Shown: positions 20,001-32,800 of the stretch, in pieces
Position numbering within the stretch: position 1 is the stretch's first letter
Layout of the letters: each line of letters starts with the position of its first letter
The notes under the pieces: generated by a model
What the model saw: the letters and a program-made list of their open reading frames with translations, nothing else
Databases searched by the model: none
What the model was told of the DNA's origin: nothing
Translations under genes and position numbers: made by a program
Origin: Nemertoderma westbladi
Taxonomy: Eukaryota > Xenacoelomorpha > Nemertodermatida > Nemertodermatidae
Assembly (NCBI GenBank): GCA_032718475.1
Contig: JAUCBJ010006528.1
Coordinates: forward strand, 1 to 62,000
Reading direction: 5' to 3'
Length of the DNA: 62,000 nt

Positions 20001-22150
20001 GTGTAAAACATCTGTGTGAGTGCAAATAAAGCCTCGAAGTGGGGGCAGTGTAAAGTATCTGTGTGAGTGTAAATAAAGCCTCGAAGTTTGGGCAGTGTAA
20101 AACATCTGTGTGAGTGTAAATAAAGCGTTGCCGTGAGTACAGTGTAAAGTATCTGTGTGAGTGCAAATAAAGCCTCGAAGTGGGGGCAGTGTAAAGTATC
20201 TGTGTGAGTGTAAATAAAGCCTCGAAGTTTGGGCAGTGTAAAACATCTGTGTGAGTGCAAATAAAGCCTCGAAGTGGGGGCAGTGTAAAGTATCTGTGTG
20301 AGTGTAAATAAAGCCTCGAAGTTTGGGCAGTGTAAAACATCTGTGTGAGTGCAAATAAAGCCTCGAAGTGGGGGCAGTGTAAAGTATCTGTGTGAGTGCA
20401 AATAAAGCCTCGAAGTGGGGGCAGAGTAAAGTATCTGTGTGAGTGCAAATAAAGCCTCGAAGTTTGGGCAGTGTAAAGTATCTGTGTGAGTGTAAATAAA
20501 GCGTTGCCGTGAGTACAGTGTAAAGTATCTGTGTGAGTGCAAATAAAGCCTCGAAGTGGGGGCAGAGTAAAGTATCTGTGTGAGTGCAAATAAAGCCTCG
20601 AAGTTTGGGCAGTGTAAAGTATCTGTGTGAGTGCAAATAAAGCCTCGAAGTGGGGGCAGTGTAAAGTATCTGTGTGAGTGCAAATAAAGCCTCGAAGTTT
20701 GGGCAGTGTAAAACATCTGTGTGAGTGCAAATAAAGCCTCGAAGTGGGGGCAGTGTAAAGTATCTGTGTGAGTGCAAATAAAGCCTCGAAGTTTGGGCAG
20801 TGTAAAACATCTGTGTGAGTGCAAATAAAGCCTCGAAGTGGGGGCAGTGTAAAGTATCTGTGTGAGTGTAAATAAAGCCTCGAAGTGGGGGCAGTGTAAA
20901 GTATCTGTGTGAGTGCAAATAAAGCCTCGAAGTGGGGGCAGAGTAAAGTATCTGTGTGAGTGCAAATAAAGCCTCGAAGTTTGGGCAGTGTAAAACATCT
21001 GTGTGAGTGCAAATAAAGCCTCGAAGTGGGGGCAGTGTAAAGTATCTGTGTGAGTGTAAATAAAGCCTCGAAGTGGGGGCAGTGTAAAGTATCTGTGTGA
21101 GTGCAAATAAAGCCTCGAAGTGGGGGCAGTGTAAAGTATCTGTGTGAGTGCAAATAAAGCCTCGAAGTTTGGGCAGTGTAAAACATCTGTGTGAGTGCAA
21201 ATAAAGCCTCGAAGTGGGGGCAGTGTAAAGTATCTGTGTGAGTGCAAATAAAGCCTCGAAGTGGGGGCAGTGTAAAGTATCTGTGTGAGTGTAAATAAAG
21301 TCTCGAAGTGAGGGCAGTGTAAAGTATCTGTGTGAGTGCAAATAAAGCCTCGAGGGTTGGGCAGTGTAAAGTATCTGTGTGAGTGCAAATAAAGCCTCGA
21401 AGTGGGGGCAGTGTAAAGTATCTGTGTGAGTGCAAATAAAGCCTCGAAGTGGGGGCAGTGTAAAGTATCTGTGTGAGTGTAAATAAAGCGTTGTCGTGAG
21501 TACAGTGTAAAGTATCTGTGTGAGTGCAAATAAAGCCTCGAAGTTTGGGCAGTGTAAAACATCTGTGTGAGTGCAAATAAAGCCTCGAAGTGGGGGCAGT
21601 GTAAAGTATCTGTGTGAGTGCAAATAAAGCCTCGAAGTGGGTTCGTGTAAAGTATCTGTGTGAGTGCAAATAAAGCCTCGAAGTTTGGGCAGTGTAAAAC
21701 ATCTGTGTGAGTGCAAATAAAGCCTCGAAGTGGGGGCAGTGTAAAGTATCTGTGTGAGTGCAAATAAAGCCTCGAAGTGGGGGCAGTGTAAAGTATCTGT
21801 GTGAGTGCAAATAAAGTCTCGAAGTGGGGGCAGAGTAAAGTATCTCTGTGAGTGCAAATAAAGCCTCGAAGTGGGGGCAGTGTAAAGTATCTGTGTGAGT
21901 GCAAATAAAGTCTCGAAGTGGGGGCAGTGTAAAGTATCTGTGTGAGTGTAAATATAATAAAGCCTCGAAGTTGGGACAGTGTAAAGTATCTGTGTGAGTG
22001 CAAATAAAGCCTCGAAGTGGGGGCAGTGTAAAGTATCTGTGTGAGTGCAAATAAAGCCTCGAAGTGGGGGCAGTGTAAAGTATCTGTGTGAGTGCAAATA
22101 AAGCCTCGAAGTGGGGGCAGTGTAAAGTATCTGTGTGAGTGTAAATAAAG
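14000..22150. repeat. Satellite block with A, C and D cassettes, B rare
   Basis: C (TTTGGGCAGTG) and D (GTTGCCGTGAGTACAGTG) are interspersed with A, and B is nearly absent. Units reading AAAACATC in place of AAAGTATC follow C cassettes repeatedly, marking a linked sub-variant that spread with C. Confidence 0.8.
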
Positions 22151-25100
22151 CCTCGAAGTGGGGAAAGGGAAAGTATCTGTGTGAGTGCAAATAAAGTCTC
22201 GAAGTGGGGAAAGGGAAAGTATCTGTGTGAGTGCAAATAAAGTCTCGAAGTGGGGGCAGTGTAAAGTATCTGTGTGAGTGTAAATATAATAAAGCCTCGA
22301 AGTTGGGACAGTGTAAAGTATCTGTGTGAGTGCAAATAAAGCCTCGAAGTTGGGGCAGAGTAAAGTATCTCTGTGAGTGTAAATAAAGCCTCGAAGTGGG
22401 GGCAGTGTAAAGTATCTGTGTGAGTGCAAATAAAGCCTCGAAGTGGGGGCAGTGTAAAGTATCTGTGTGAGTGCAAATAAAGCCTCGAAGTGGGGGCAGT
22501 GTAAAGTATCTGTGTGAGTGGAAATAAAGCCTCGAAGTGGGGGCAGTGTAAAGTATCTGTGTGAGTGTAAATAAAGCCTCGAAGTGGGGGCAGTGTAAAG
22601 TATCTGTGTGAGTGTAAATAAAGACTCGAAGTGGGGGCAGTGTAAAGTATCTGTGTGAGTGCAAATAAAGCCTCGAAGTGGGGGCAGTGTAAAGTATCTG
22701 TGTGAGTGCAAATAAAGCCTCGAAGGGGGTTCGTGTAAAGTATCTGTGTGAGTGTAAATAAAGCCTCGAAGTGGGGGCAGTGTAAAGTATCTGTGTGAGT
22801 GTAAATAAAGCCTCGAAGTGGGGAAAGGGAAAGTATCTGTGTGAGTGCAAATAAAGCCTCGAAGTTGGGGCAGTGTAAAGTATCTGTGTGAGTGCAAATA
22901 AAGCCTCGAAGGGGGTTCGTGTAAAGTATCTGTGTGAGTGTAAATAAAGCCTCGAAGTGGGGAAAGGGAAAGTATCTGTGTGAGTGTAAATAAAGCCTCG
23001 AAGTGGGGGCAGTGTAAAGTATCTGTGTGAGTGCAAATAAAGCCTCGAAGGGGGTTCGTGTAAAGTATCTGTGTGAGTGTAAATAAAGCCTCGAAGTGGG
23101 GAAAGGGAAAGTATCTGTGTGAGTGTAAATAAAGCCTCGAAGTGGGGAAAGGGAAAGTATCTCTGTGAGTGTAAATAAAGCCTCGAAGTGGGGAAAGGGA
23201 AAGTATCTCTGTGAGTGTAAATAAAGCCTCGAAGTGGGGACAGTGTAAAGTATCTGTGTGAGTGCAAATAAAGCCTCGAAGTTTGGGCAGTGTAAAGTAT
23301 CTGTGTGAGTGCAAATAAAGCCTCGAAGTGGGGGCAGTGTAAAGTATCTGTGTGAGTGCAAATAAAGCCTCGAAGTGGGTTCGTGTAAAGTATCTGTGTG
23401 AGTGTAAATAAAGCCTCGAAGTGGGGAAAGGGAAAGTATCTGTGTGAGTGCAAATAAAGCCTCGAAGTGGGGAAAGGGAAAGTATCTGTGTGAGTGTAAA
23501 TAAAGCCTCGAAGTGGGGCAGTGTAAAGTATCTGTGTGAGTGCAAATAAAGCCTCGAAGTGGGGAAAGGGAAAGTATCTGTGTGAGTGTAAATAAAGCCT
23601 CGAAGTGGGGAAAGGGAAAGTATCTCTGTGAGTGTAAATAAAGCCTCGAAGTGGGGACAGTGTAAAGTATCTGTGTGAGTGCAAATAAAGCCTCGAAGTG
23701 GGGGCAGTGTAAAGTATCTGTGTGAGTGTAAATAAAGCCTCGAAGTGGGGAAAGGGAAAGTATCTCTGTGAGTGTAAATAAAGCCTCGAAGTGGGGACAG
23801 TGTAAAGTATCTGTGTGAGTGCAAATAAAGCCTCGAAGTGGGGGCAGTGTAAAGTATCTGTGTGAGTGCAAATAAAGCCTCGAAGTGGGGGCAGTGTAAA
23901 GTATCTGTGTGAGTGTAAATAAAGCCTTGAAGTGGGGGCAGTGTAAAGTATCTGTGTGAGTGCAAATAAAGCCTCGAAGTGGGGGCAGTGTAAAGTATCT
24001 GTGTGAGTGCAAATAAAGCCTCGAAGTGGGGGCAGTGTAAAGTATCTGTGTGAGTGCAAATAAAGCCTCGAAGTGGGGGCAGTGTAAAGTATCTGTGTGA
24101 GTGCAAATAAAGCCTCGAAGTGGGGGCAGTGTAAAGTATCTGTGTGAGTGCAAATAAAGCCTCGAAGTGGGGGCAGTGTAAAGTATCTGTGTGAGTGCAA
24201 ATAAAGCCTCGAAGTGGGGGCAGTGTAAAGTATCTGTGTGAGTGCAAATAAAGCCTCGAAGTGGGGGCAGTGTAAAGTATCTGTGTGAGTGTAAATAAAG
24301 CCTCGAAGTGGGGAAAGGGAAAGTATCTCTGTGAGTGTAAATAAAGCCTCGAAGTGGGGAAAGGGAAAGTATCTGTGTGAGTGTAAATAAAGCCTCGAAG
24401 TGGGGAAAGGGAAAGTATCTCTGTGAGTGTAAATAAAGCCTCGAAGTGGGGACAGTGTAAAGTATCTGTGTGAGTGCAAATAAAGCCTCGAAGTGGGGGC
24501 AGTGTAAAGTATCTGTGTGAGTGTAAATAAAGCCTCGAAGTGGGGAAAGGGAAAGTATCTCTGTGAGTGTAAATAAAGCCTCGAAGTGGGGACAGTGTAA
24601 AGTATCTGTGTGAGTGCAAATAAAGCCTCGAAGTGGGGACAGTGTAAAGTATCTGTGTGAGTGCAAATAAAGCCTCGAAGTGGGGGCAGTGTAAAGTATC
24701 TGTGTGAGTGTAAATAAAGCCTCGAAGTGGGGAAAGGGAAAGTATCTCTGTGAGTGTAAATAAAGCCTCGAAGTGGGGACAGTGTAAAGTATCTGTGTGA
24801 GTGTAAATAAAGCCTCGAAGTGGGGAAAGGGAAAGTATATCTGTGAGTGTAAATAAAGCCTCGAAGTGGGGACAGTGTAAAGTATCTGTGTGAGTGCAAA
24901 TAAAGCCTCGAAGTGGGGGCAGTGTAAAGTATCTGTGTGAGTGCAAATAAAGCCTCGAAGTGGGTTCGTGTAAAGTATCTGTGTGAGTGTAAATAAAGCC
25001 TCGAAGTGGGGAAAGGGAAAGTATCTGTGTGAGTGCAAATAAAGTCTCGAAGTGGGGGCAGTGTAAAGTATCTGTGTGAGTGCAAATAAAGTCTCGAAGT

Positions 25101-28100
25101 GGGGGCAGTGTAAAGTATCTGTGTGAGTGCAAATAAAGTCTCGAAGTGGGGGCAGTGTAAAGTATCTGTGTGAGTGCAAATAAAGCCTCAAAGTGGGGGC
25201 AGTGTAAAGTATCTGTGTGAGTGCAAATAAAGCCTCGAAGTGGGGGCAGTGTAAAGTATCTGTGTGAGTGTAAATAAAGCCTCGAAGTGGGGGCAGTGTA
25301 AAGTATCTGTGTGAGTGTAAATAAAGCCTCGAAGTGGGGAAAGGGAAAGTATCTGTGTGAGTGCAAATAAAGCCTCGAAGTGGGGGCAGTGTAAAGTATC
25401 TGTGTGAGTGTAAATAAAGCCTCGAAGTGGGGAAAGGGAAAGTATCTGTGTGAGTGCAAATAAAGCCTCGAAGTGGGGGCAGTGTAAAGTATCTGTGTGA
25501 GTGTAAATAAAGCCTCGAAGTGGGTTCAGTGTAAAGTATCTGTGTGAGTGTAAATAAAGCGTTGCCGTGAGTACAGTGTAAAGTATCTGTGTGAGTGCAA
25601 ATAAAGCCTCGAAGTGGGGGCAGTGTAAAGTATCTGTGTGAGTGCAAATAAAGCCTCGAAGTGGGGGCAGTGTAAAGTATCTGTGTGAGTGCAAATAAAG
25701 CCTCGAAGTGGGGGCAGTGTAAAGTATCTGTGTGAGTGTAAATAAAGCCTCGAAGTGGGGAAAGGGAAAGTATCTGTGTGAGTGCAAATAAAGCCTCAAA
25801 GTGGGGGCAGTGTAAAGTATCTGTGTGAGTGCAAATAAAGCCTCGAAGTGGGGGCAGTGTAAAGTATCTGTGTGAGTGTAAATAAAGCCTCGAAGTGGGG
25901 AAAGGGAAAGTATCTGTGTGAGTGCAAATAAAGCCTCAAAGTGGGGGCAGTGTAAAGTATCTGTGTGAGTGTAAATAAAGCCTCAAAGTGGGGGCAGTGT
26001 AAAGTATCTGTGTGAGTGTAAATAAAGCCTCGAAGTGGGGAAAGGGAAAGTATCTGTGTGAGTGCAAATAAAGCCTCAAAGTGGGGGCAGTGTAAAGTAT
26101 CTGTGTGAGTGTAAATAAAGCCTCAAAGTGGGGGCAGTGTAAAGTATCTGTGTGAGTGTAAATAAAGCCTCGAAGTGGGGAAAGGGAAAGTATCTGTGTG
26201 AGTGCAAATAAAGCCTCGAAGTGGGGGCAGTGTAAAGTATCTGTGTGAGTGTAAATAAAGCCTCAAAGTGGGGGCAGTGTAAAGTATCTGTGTTAGTGCA
26301 AATAAAGCCTCGAAGTGGGTTCAGTGTAAAGTATCTGTGTGAGTGCAAATAAAGCCTCGAAGTGGGTTCAGTGTAAAGTATCTGTGTGAGTGCAAATAAA
26401 GCCTCAAAGTGGGGGCAGTGTAAAGTATCTGTGTGAGTGTAAATAAAGCCTCGAAGTTTGGGCAGTGTAAAACATCTGTGTGAGTGCAAATAAAGCCTCG
26501 AAGTGGGGGCAGTGTAAAGTATCTGTGTTAGTGCAAATAAAGCCTCGAAGTGGGTTCAGTGTAAAGTATCTGTGTGAGTGCAAATAAAGCCTCGAAGTGG
26601 GGGGCAGTGTAAAGTATCTGTGTGAGTGTAAATAAAGCCTCGAAGTGGGGAAAGGGAAAGTATCTGTGTGAGTGCAAATAAAGCCTCAAAGTGGGGGCAG
26701 TGTAAAGTATCTGTGTGAGTGTAAATAAAGCCTCGAAGTTTGGGCAGTGTAAAACATCTGTGTGAGTGCAAATAAAGCCTCGAAGTGGGGGCAGTGTAAA
26801 GTATCTGTGTGAGTGTAAATAAAGCCTCGAAGTGGGGAAAGGGAAAGTATCTGTGTGAGTGCAAATAAAGCCTCGAAGTTGGGGCAGTGTAAAGTATCTG
26901 TGTGAGTGTAAATAAAGCCTCGAAGTGGGTTCAGTGTAAAGTATCTGTGTGAGTGCAAATAAAGCCTCGAAGTGGGGGCAGTGTAAAGTATCTGTGTGAG
27001 TGCAAATAAAGCCTCAAAGTGGGGGCAGTGTAAAGTATCTGTGTGAGTGCAAATAAAGCCTCAAAGTGGGGGCAGTGTAAAGTATCTGTGTGAGTGCAAA
27101 TAAAGCCTCGAAGTGGGGGCAGTGTAAAGTATCTGTGTGAGTGCAAATAAAGCCTCGAAGTGGGGGCAGTGTAAAGTATCTGTGTGAGTGCAAATAAAGC
27201 CTCAAAGTGGGGGCAGTGTAAAGTATCTGTGTGAGTGCAAATAAAGCCTCGAAGTGGGGGCAGTGTAAAGTATCTGTGTGAGTGCAAATAAAGCCTCGAA
27301 GTGGGGGCAGTGTAAAGTATCTGTGTGAGTGTAAATAAAGCCTCGAAGTGGGGAAAGGGAAAGTATCTGTGTGAGTGCAAATAAAGCCTCAAAGTGGGGG
27401 CAGTGTAAAGTATCTGTGTGAGTGTAAATAAAGCCTCGAAGTGGGGAAAGGGAAAGTATCTGTGTGAGTGCAAATAAAGCCTCAAAGTGGGGGCAGTGTA
27501 AAGTATCTGTGTGAGTGTAAATAAAGCCTCAAAGTGGGGGCAGTGTAAAGTATCTGTGTGAGTGTAAATAAAGCCTCGAAGTGGGGAAAGGGAAAGTATC
27601 TGTGTGAGTGCAAATAAAGCCTCAAAGTGGGGGCAGTGTAAAGTATCTGTGTGAGTGTAAATAAAGCCTCAAAGTGGGGGCAGTGTAAAGTATCTGTGTG
27701 AGTGTAAATAAAGCCTCGAAGTGGGGAAAGGGAAAGTATCTGTGTGAGTGCAAATAAAGCCTCGAAGTGGGGGCAGTGTAAAGTATCTGTGTGAGTGTAA
27801 ATAAAGCCTCAAAGTGGGGAAAGGGAAAGTATCTGTGTGAGTGCAAATAAAGCCTCAAAGTGGGGGCAGTGTAAAGTATCTGTGTGAGTGTAAATAAAGC
27901 CTCGAAGTGGGGAAAGGGAAAGTATCTGTGTGAGTGCAAATAAAGCCTCGAAGTGGGGAAAGGGAAAGTATCTGTGTGAGTGCAAATAAAGCCTCAAAGT
28001 GGGGGCAGTGTAAAGTATCTGTGTGAGTGTAAATAAAGCCTCGAAGTTTGGGCAGTGTAAAACATCTGTGTGAGTGCAAATAAAGCCTCGAAGTGGGGGC

Positions 28101-29389
28101 AGTGTAAAGTATCTGTGTGAGTGTAAATAAAGCCTCGAAGTGGGGAAAGGGAAAGTATCTGTGTGAGTGCAAATAAAGCCTCGAAGTTGGGGCAGTGTAA
28201 AGTATCTGTGTGAGTGTAAATAAAGCCTCGAAGTGGGGAAAGGGAAAGTATCTGTGTGAGTGCAAATAAAGCCTCGAAGTGGGGAAAGGGAAAGTATCTG
28301 TGTGAGTGCAAATAAAGCCTCAAAGTGGGGGCAGTGTAAAGTATCTGTGTGAGTGTAAATAAAGCCTCGAAGTTTGGGCAGTGTAAAACATCTGTGTGAG
28401 TGCAAATAAAGCCTCGAAGTGGGGGCAGTGTAAAGTATCTGTGTGAGTGTAAATAAAGCCTCGAAGTGGGGAAAGGGAAAGTATCTGTGTGAGTGCAAAT
28501 AAAGCCTCAAAGTGGGGGCAGTGTAAAGTATCTGTGTGAGTGTAAATAAAGCCTCGAAGTGGGGAAAGGGAAAGTATCTGTGTGAGTGCAAATAAAGCCT
28601 CGAAGTGGGGAAAGGGAAAGTATCTGTGTGAGTGCAAATAAAGCCTCAAAGTGGGGGCAGTGTAAAGTATCTGTGTGAGTGTAAATAAAGCCTCGAAGTT
28701 TGGGCAGTGTAAAACATCTGTGTGAGTGCAAATAAAGCCTCGAAGTGGGGGCAGTGTAAAGTATCTGTGTGAGTGTAAATAAAGCCTCGAAGTGGGGAAA
28801 GGGAAAGTATCTGTGTGAGTGCAAATAAAGCCTCAAAGTGGGGGCAGTGTAAAGTATCTGTGTGAGTGTAAATAAAGCCTCGAAGTGGGTTCAGTGTAAA
28901 GTATCTGTGTGAGTGCAAATAAAGCCTCGAAGTGGGGGCAGTGTAAAGTATCTGTGTGAGTGCAAATAAAGCCTCAAAGTGGGGGCAGTGTAAAGTATCT
29001 GTGTGAGTGCAAATAAAGCCTCAAAGTGGGGGCAGTGTAAAGTATCTGTGTGAGTGCAAATAAAGCCTCGAAGTGGGGGCAGTGTAAAGTATCTGTGTGA
29101 GTGTAAATAAAGCCTCGAAGTGGGGAAAGGGAAAGTATCTGTGTGAGTGCAAATAAAGCCTCGAAGTGGGGGCAGTGTAAAGTATCTGTGTGAGTGCAAA
29201 TAAAGCCTCAAAGTGGGGGCAGTGTAAAGTATCTGTGTGAGTGCAAATAAAGCCTCAAAGTGGGGGCAGTGTAAAGTATCTGTGTGAGTGCAAATAAAGC
29301 CTCGAAGTGGGGGCAGTGTAAAGTATCTGTGTGAGTGCAAATAAAGCCTCGAAGTGGGGGCAGTGTAAAGTATCTGTGTGAGTGCAAAT

Positions 29390-29800
29390 AAAGCCTCAAA
29401 GTGGGGGCAGTGTAAAGTATCTGTGTGAGTGCAAATAAAGCCTCGAAGTGGGGGCAGTGTAAAGTATCTGTGTGAGTGCAAATAAAGCCTCGAAGTGGGG
29501 GCAGTGTAAAGTATCTGTGTGAGTGCAAATAAAGCCTCAAAGTGGGGGCAGTGTAAAGTATCTGTGTGAGTGCAAATAAAGCCTCGAAGTGGGGGCAGTG
29601 TAAAGTATCTGTGTGAGTGCAAATAAAGCCTCGAAGTGGGGGCAGTGTAAAGTATCTGTGTGAGTGCAAATAAAGCCTCAAAGTGGGGGCAGTGTAAAGT
29701 ATCTGTGTGAGTGCAAATAAAGCCTCGAAGTGGGGGCAGTGTAAAGTATCTGTGTGAGTGCAAATAAAGCCTCAAAGTGGGGGCAGTGTAAAGTATCTGT
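29390..29800. repeat. 141-bp trimer higher-order repeat
   Basis: A unit reading CTCAAAG is followed by two reading CTCGAAG, and this three-unit pattern repeats several times. It is a clear local higher-order repeat. Confidence 0.8.
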
Positions 29801-32800
29801 GTGAGTGCAAATAAAGCCTCGAAGTGGGTTCAGTGTAAAGTATCTGTGTGAGTGTAAATAAAGCCTCGAAGTGGGGAAAGGGAAAGTATCTGTGTGAGTG
29901 CAAATAAAGCCTCAAAGTGGGTTCAGTGTAAAGTATCTGTGTGAGTGTAAATAAAGCCTCGAAGTGGGGAAAGGGAAAGTATCTGTGTGAGTGCAAATAA
30001 AGCCTCGAAGTGGGGCAGTGTAAAGTATCTGTGTTAGTGCAAATAAAGCCTCGAAGTGGGTTCAGTGTAAAGTATCTGTGTGAGTGTAAATAAAGCCTCG
30101 AAGTGGGGAAAGGGAAAGTATCTGTGTGAGTGCAAATAAAGCCTCAAAGTGGGTTCAGTGTAAAGTATCTGTGTGAGTGTAAATAAAGCCTCGAAGTGGG
30201 GAAAGGGAAAGTATCTGTGTGAGTGCAAATAAAGCCTCGAAGTGGGGCAGTGTAAAGTATCTGTGTTAGTGCAAATAAAGCCTCGAAGTGGGTTCAGTGT
30301 AAAGTATCTGTGTGAGTGTAAATAAAGCCTCGAAGTGGGGAAAGGGAAAGTATCTGTGTGAGTGCAAATAAAGCCTCAAAGTGGGTTCAGTGTAAAGTAT
30401 CTGTGTGAGTGTAAATAAAGCCTCGAAGTGGGGACAGTGTAAAGTATCTGTGTGAGTGCAAATAAAGCCTCGAAGTGGGGGCAGTGTAAAGTATCTGTGT
30501 GAGTGTAAATAAAGCCTCGAAGTGGGGAAAGGGAAAGTATCTGTGTGAGTGCAAATAAAGCCTCGAAGTGGGGAAAGGGAAAGTATCTGTGTGAGTGCAA
30601 ATAAAGCCTCGAAGTGGGGAAAGGGAAAGTATCTGTGTGAGTGCAAATAAAGCCTCGAAGTGGGGCAGTGTAAAGTATCTGTGTTAGTGCAAATAAAGCC
30701 TCGAAGTGGGTTCAGTGTAAAGTATCTGTGTGAGTGTAAATAAAGCCTCGAAGTGGGGAAAGGGAAAGTATCTGTGTGAGTGCAAATAAAGCCTCAAAGT
30801 GGGTTCAGTGTAAAGTATCTGTGTGAGTGCAAATAAAACCTCGAAGTGGGGGCAGTGTAAAGTATCTGTGTGAGTGTAAATAAAGCCTCGAAGTGGGGAC
30901 AGTGTAAAGTATCTGTGTTAGTGCAAATAAAGCCTCGAAGTGGGGGCAGTGTAAAGTATCTGTGTGAGTGTAAATAAAGCCTCGAAGTGGGTTCAGTGTA
31001 AAGTATCTGTGTGAGTGTAAATAAAGTCTCGAAGTGGGGGCAGTGTAAAGTATCTGTGTGAGTGTAAATAAAGCCTCGAAGTGGGGAAAGGGAAAGTATC
31101 TGTGTGAGTGCAAATAAAGCCTCGAAGTGGGGCAGTGTAAAGTATCTGTGTTAGTGCAAATAAAACCTCGAAGTGGGGGCAGTGTAAAGTATCTGTGTGA
31201 GTGTAAATAAAGCCTCGAAGTGGGGAAAGGGAAAGTATCTGTGTGAGTGTAAATAAAGCCTCGAAGTGGGGGCAGTGTAAAGTGTCTGTGTGAGTGTAAA
31301 TAAAGCCTCGAAGTGGGGCAGTGTAAAGTATCTGTGTGAGTGTAAATAAAGCCTCGAAGTGGGGCAGTGTAAAGTATCTGTGTGAGTGTAAATAAAGCCT
31401 CGAAGTGGGGAAAGGGAAAGTATCTGTGTGAGTGTAAATAAAGCCTCGAAGTGGGTTCAGTGTAAAGTGTCTGTGTGAGTGTAAATAAAGCCTCGAAGTG
31501 GGGAAAGGGAAAGTATCTGTGTGAGTGCAAATAAAGCCTCAAAGTGGGGGCAGTGTAAAGTGTCTGTGTGAGTGTAAATAAAGCCTCGAAGTGGGGAAAG
31601 GGAAAGTATCTGTGTGAGTGTAAATAAAGCCTCGAAGTGGGGGCAGTGTAAAGTGTCTGTGTGAGTGTAAATAAAGCCTCGAAGTGGGGCAGTGTAAAGT
31701 ATCTGTGTGAGTGTAAATAAAGCCTCGAAGTGGGGCAGTGTAAAGTATCTGTGTGAGTGTAAATAAAGCCTCGAAGTGGGGAAAGGGAAAGTATCTGTGT
31801 GAGTGTAAATAAAGCCTCGAAGTGGGGGCAGTGTAAAGTATCTGTGTGAGTGCAAATAAAGCCTCAAAGTGGGGGCAGTGTAAAGTATCTGTGTGAGTGC
31901 AAATAAAGCCTCGAAGTGGGGAAAGGGAAAGTATCTGTGTGAGTGTAAATAAAGCCTCGAAGTGGGGCAGTGTAAAGTATCTGTGTGAGTGTAAATAAAG
32001 CCTCGAAGTGGGGGCAGTGTAAAGTATTTGTGTGAGTGCAAATAAAGCCTCGAAGTGGGGAAAGGGAAAGTATCTGTGTGAGTGTAAATAAAGCCTCGAA
32101 GTGGGGCAGTGTAAAGTATCTGTGTGAGTGTAAATAAAGCCTCGAAGTGGGGGCAGTGTAAAGTGTCTGTGTGAGTGTAAATAAAGCCTCGAAGTGGGGA
32201 AAGGGAAAGTATCTGTGTGAGTGTAAATAAAGCCTCGAAGTGGGGGCAGTGTAAAGTGTCTGTGTGAGTGTAAATAAAGCCTCGAAGTGGGGGCAGTGTA
32301 AAGTATCTGTGTGAGTGCAAATAAAGCCTCAAAGTGGGGGCAGTGTAAAGTATCTGTGTGAGTGCAAATAAAGCCTCGAAGTGGGGAAAGGGAAAGTATC
32401 TGTGTGAGTGTAAATAAAGCCTCGAAGTGGGGCAGTGTAAAGTATCTGTGTGAGTGTAAATAAAGCCTCGAAGTGGGGGCAGTGTAAAGTGTCTGTGTGA
32501 GTGTAAATAAAGCCTCGAAGTGGGGAAAGGGAAAGTATCTGTGTGAGTGTAAATAAAGCCTCGAAGTGGGGGCAGTGTAAAGTGTCTGTGTGAGTGTAAA
32601 TAAAGCCTCGAAGTGGGGCAGTGTAAAGTATCTGTGTGAGTGCAAATAAAGCCTCGAAGTGGGGAAAGGGAAAGTATCTGTGTGAGTGTAAATAAAGCCT
32701 CGAAGTGGGGGCAGTGTAAAGTATCTGTGTGAGTGCAAATAAAGCCTCAAAGTGGGGGCAGTGTAAAGTATCTGTGTGAGTGCAAATAAAGCCTCGAAGT

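Noticed and set aside
14172-25085. 3637-codon minus-strand ORF (and many similar ones) in the 47-bp array
   Set aside because: The 47-bp unit lacks a stop in its single 47-codon minus cycle, which has roughly a one in ten chance for any such unit. All three frames are equally open, there is no start context, and frame-shifting 46-bp units are tolerated.
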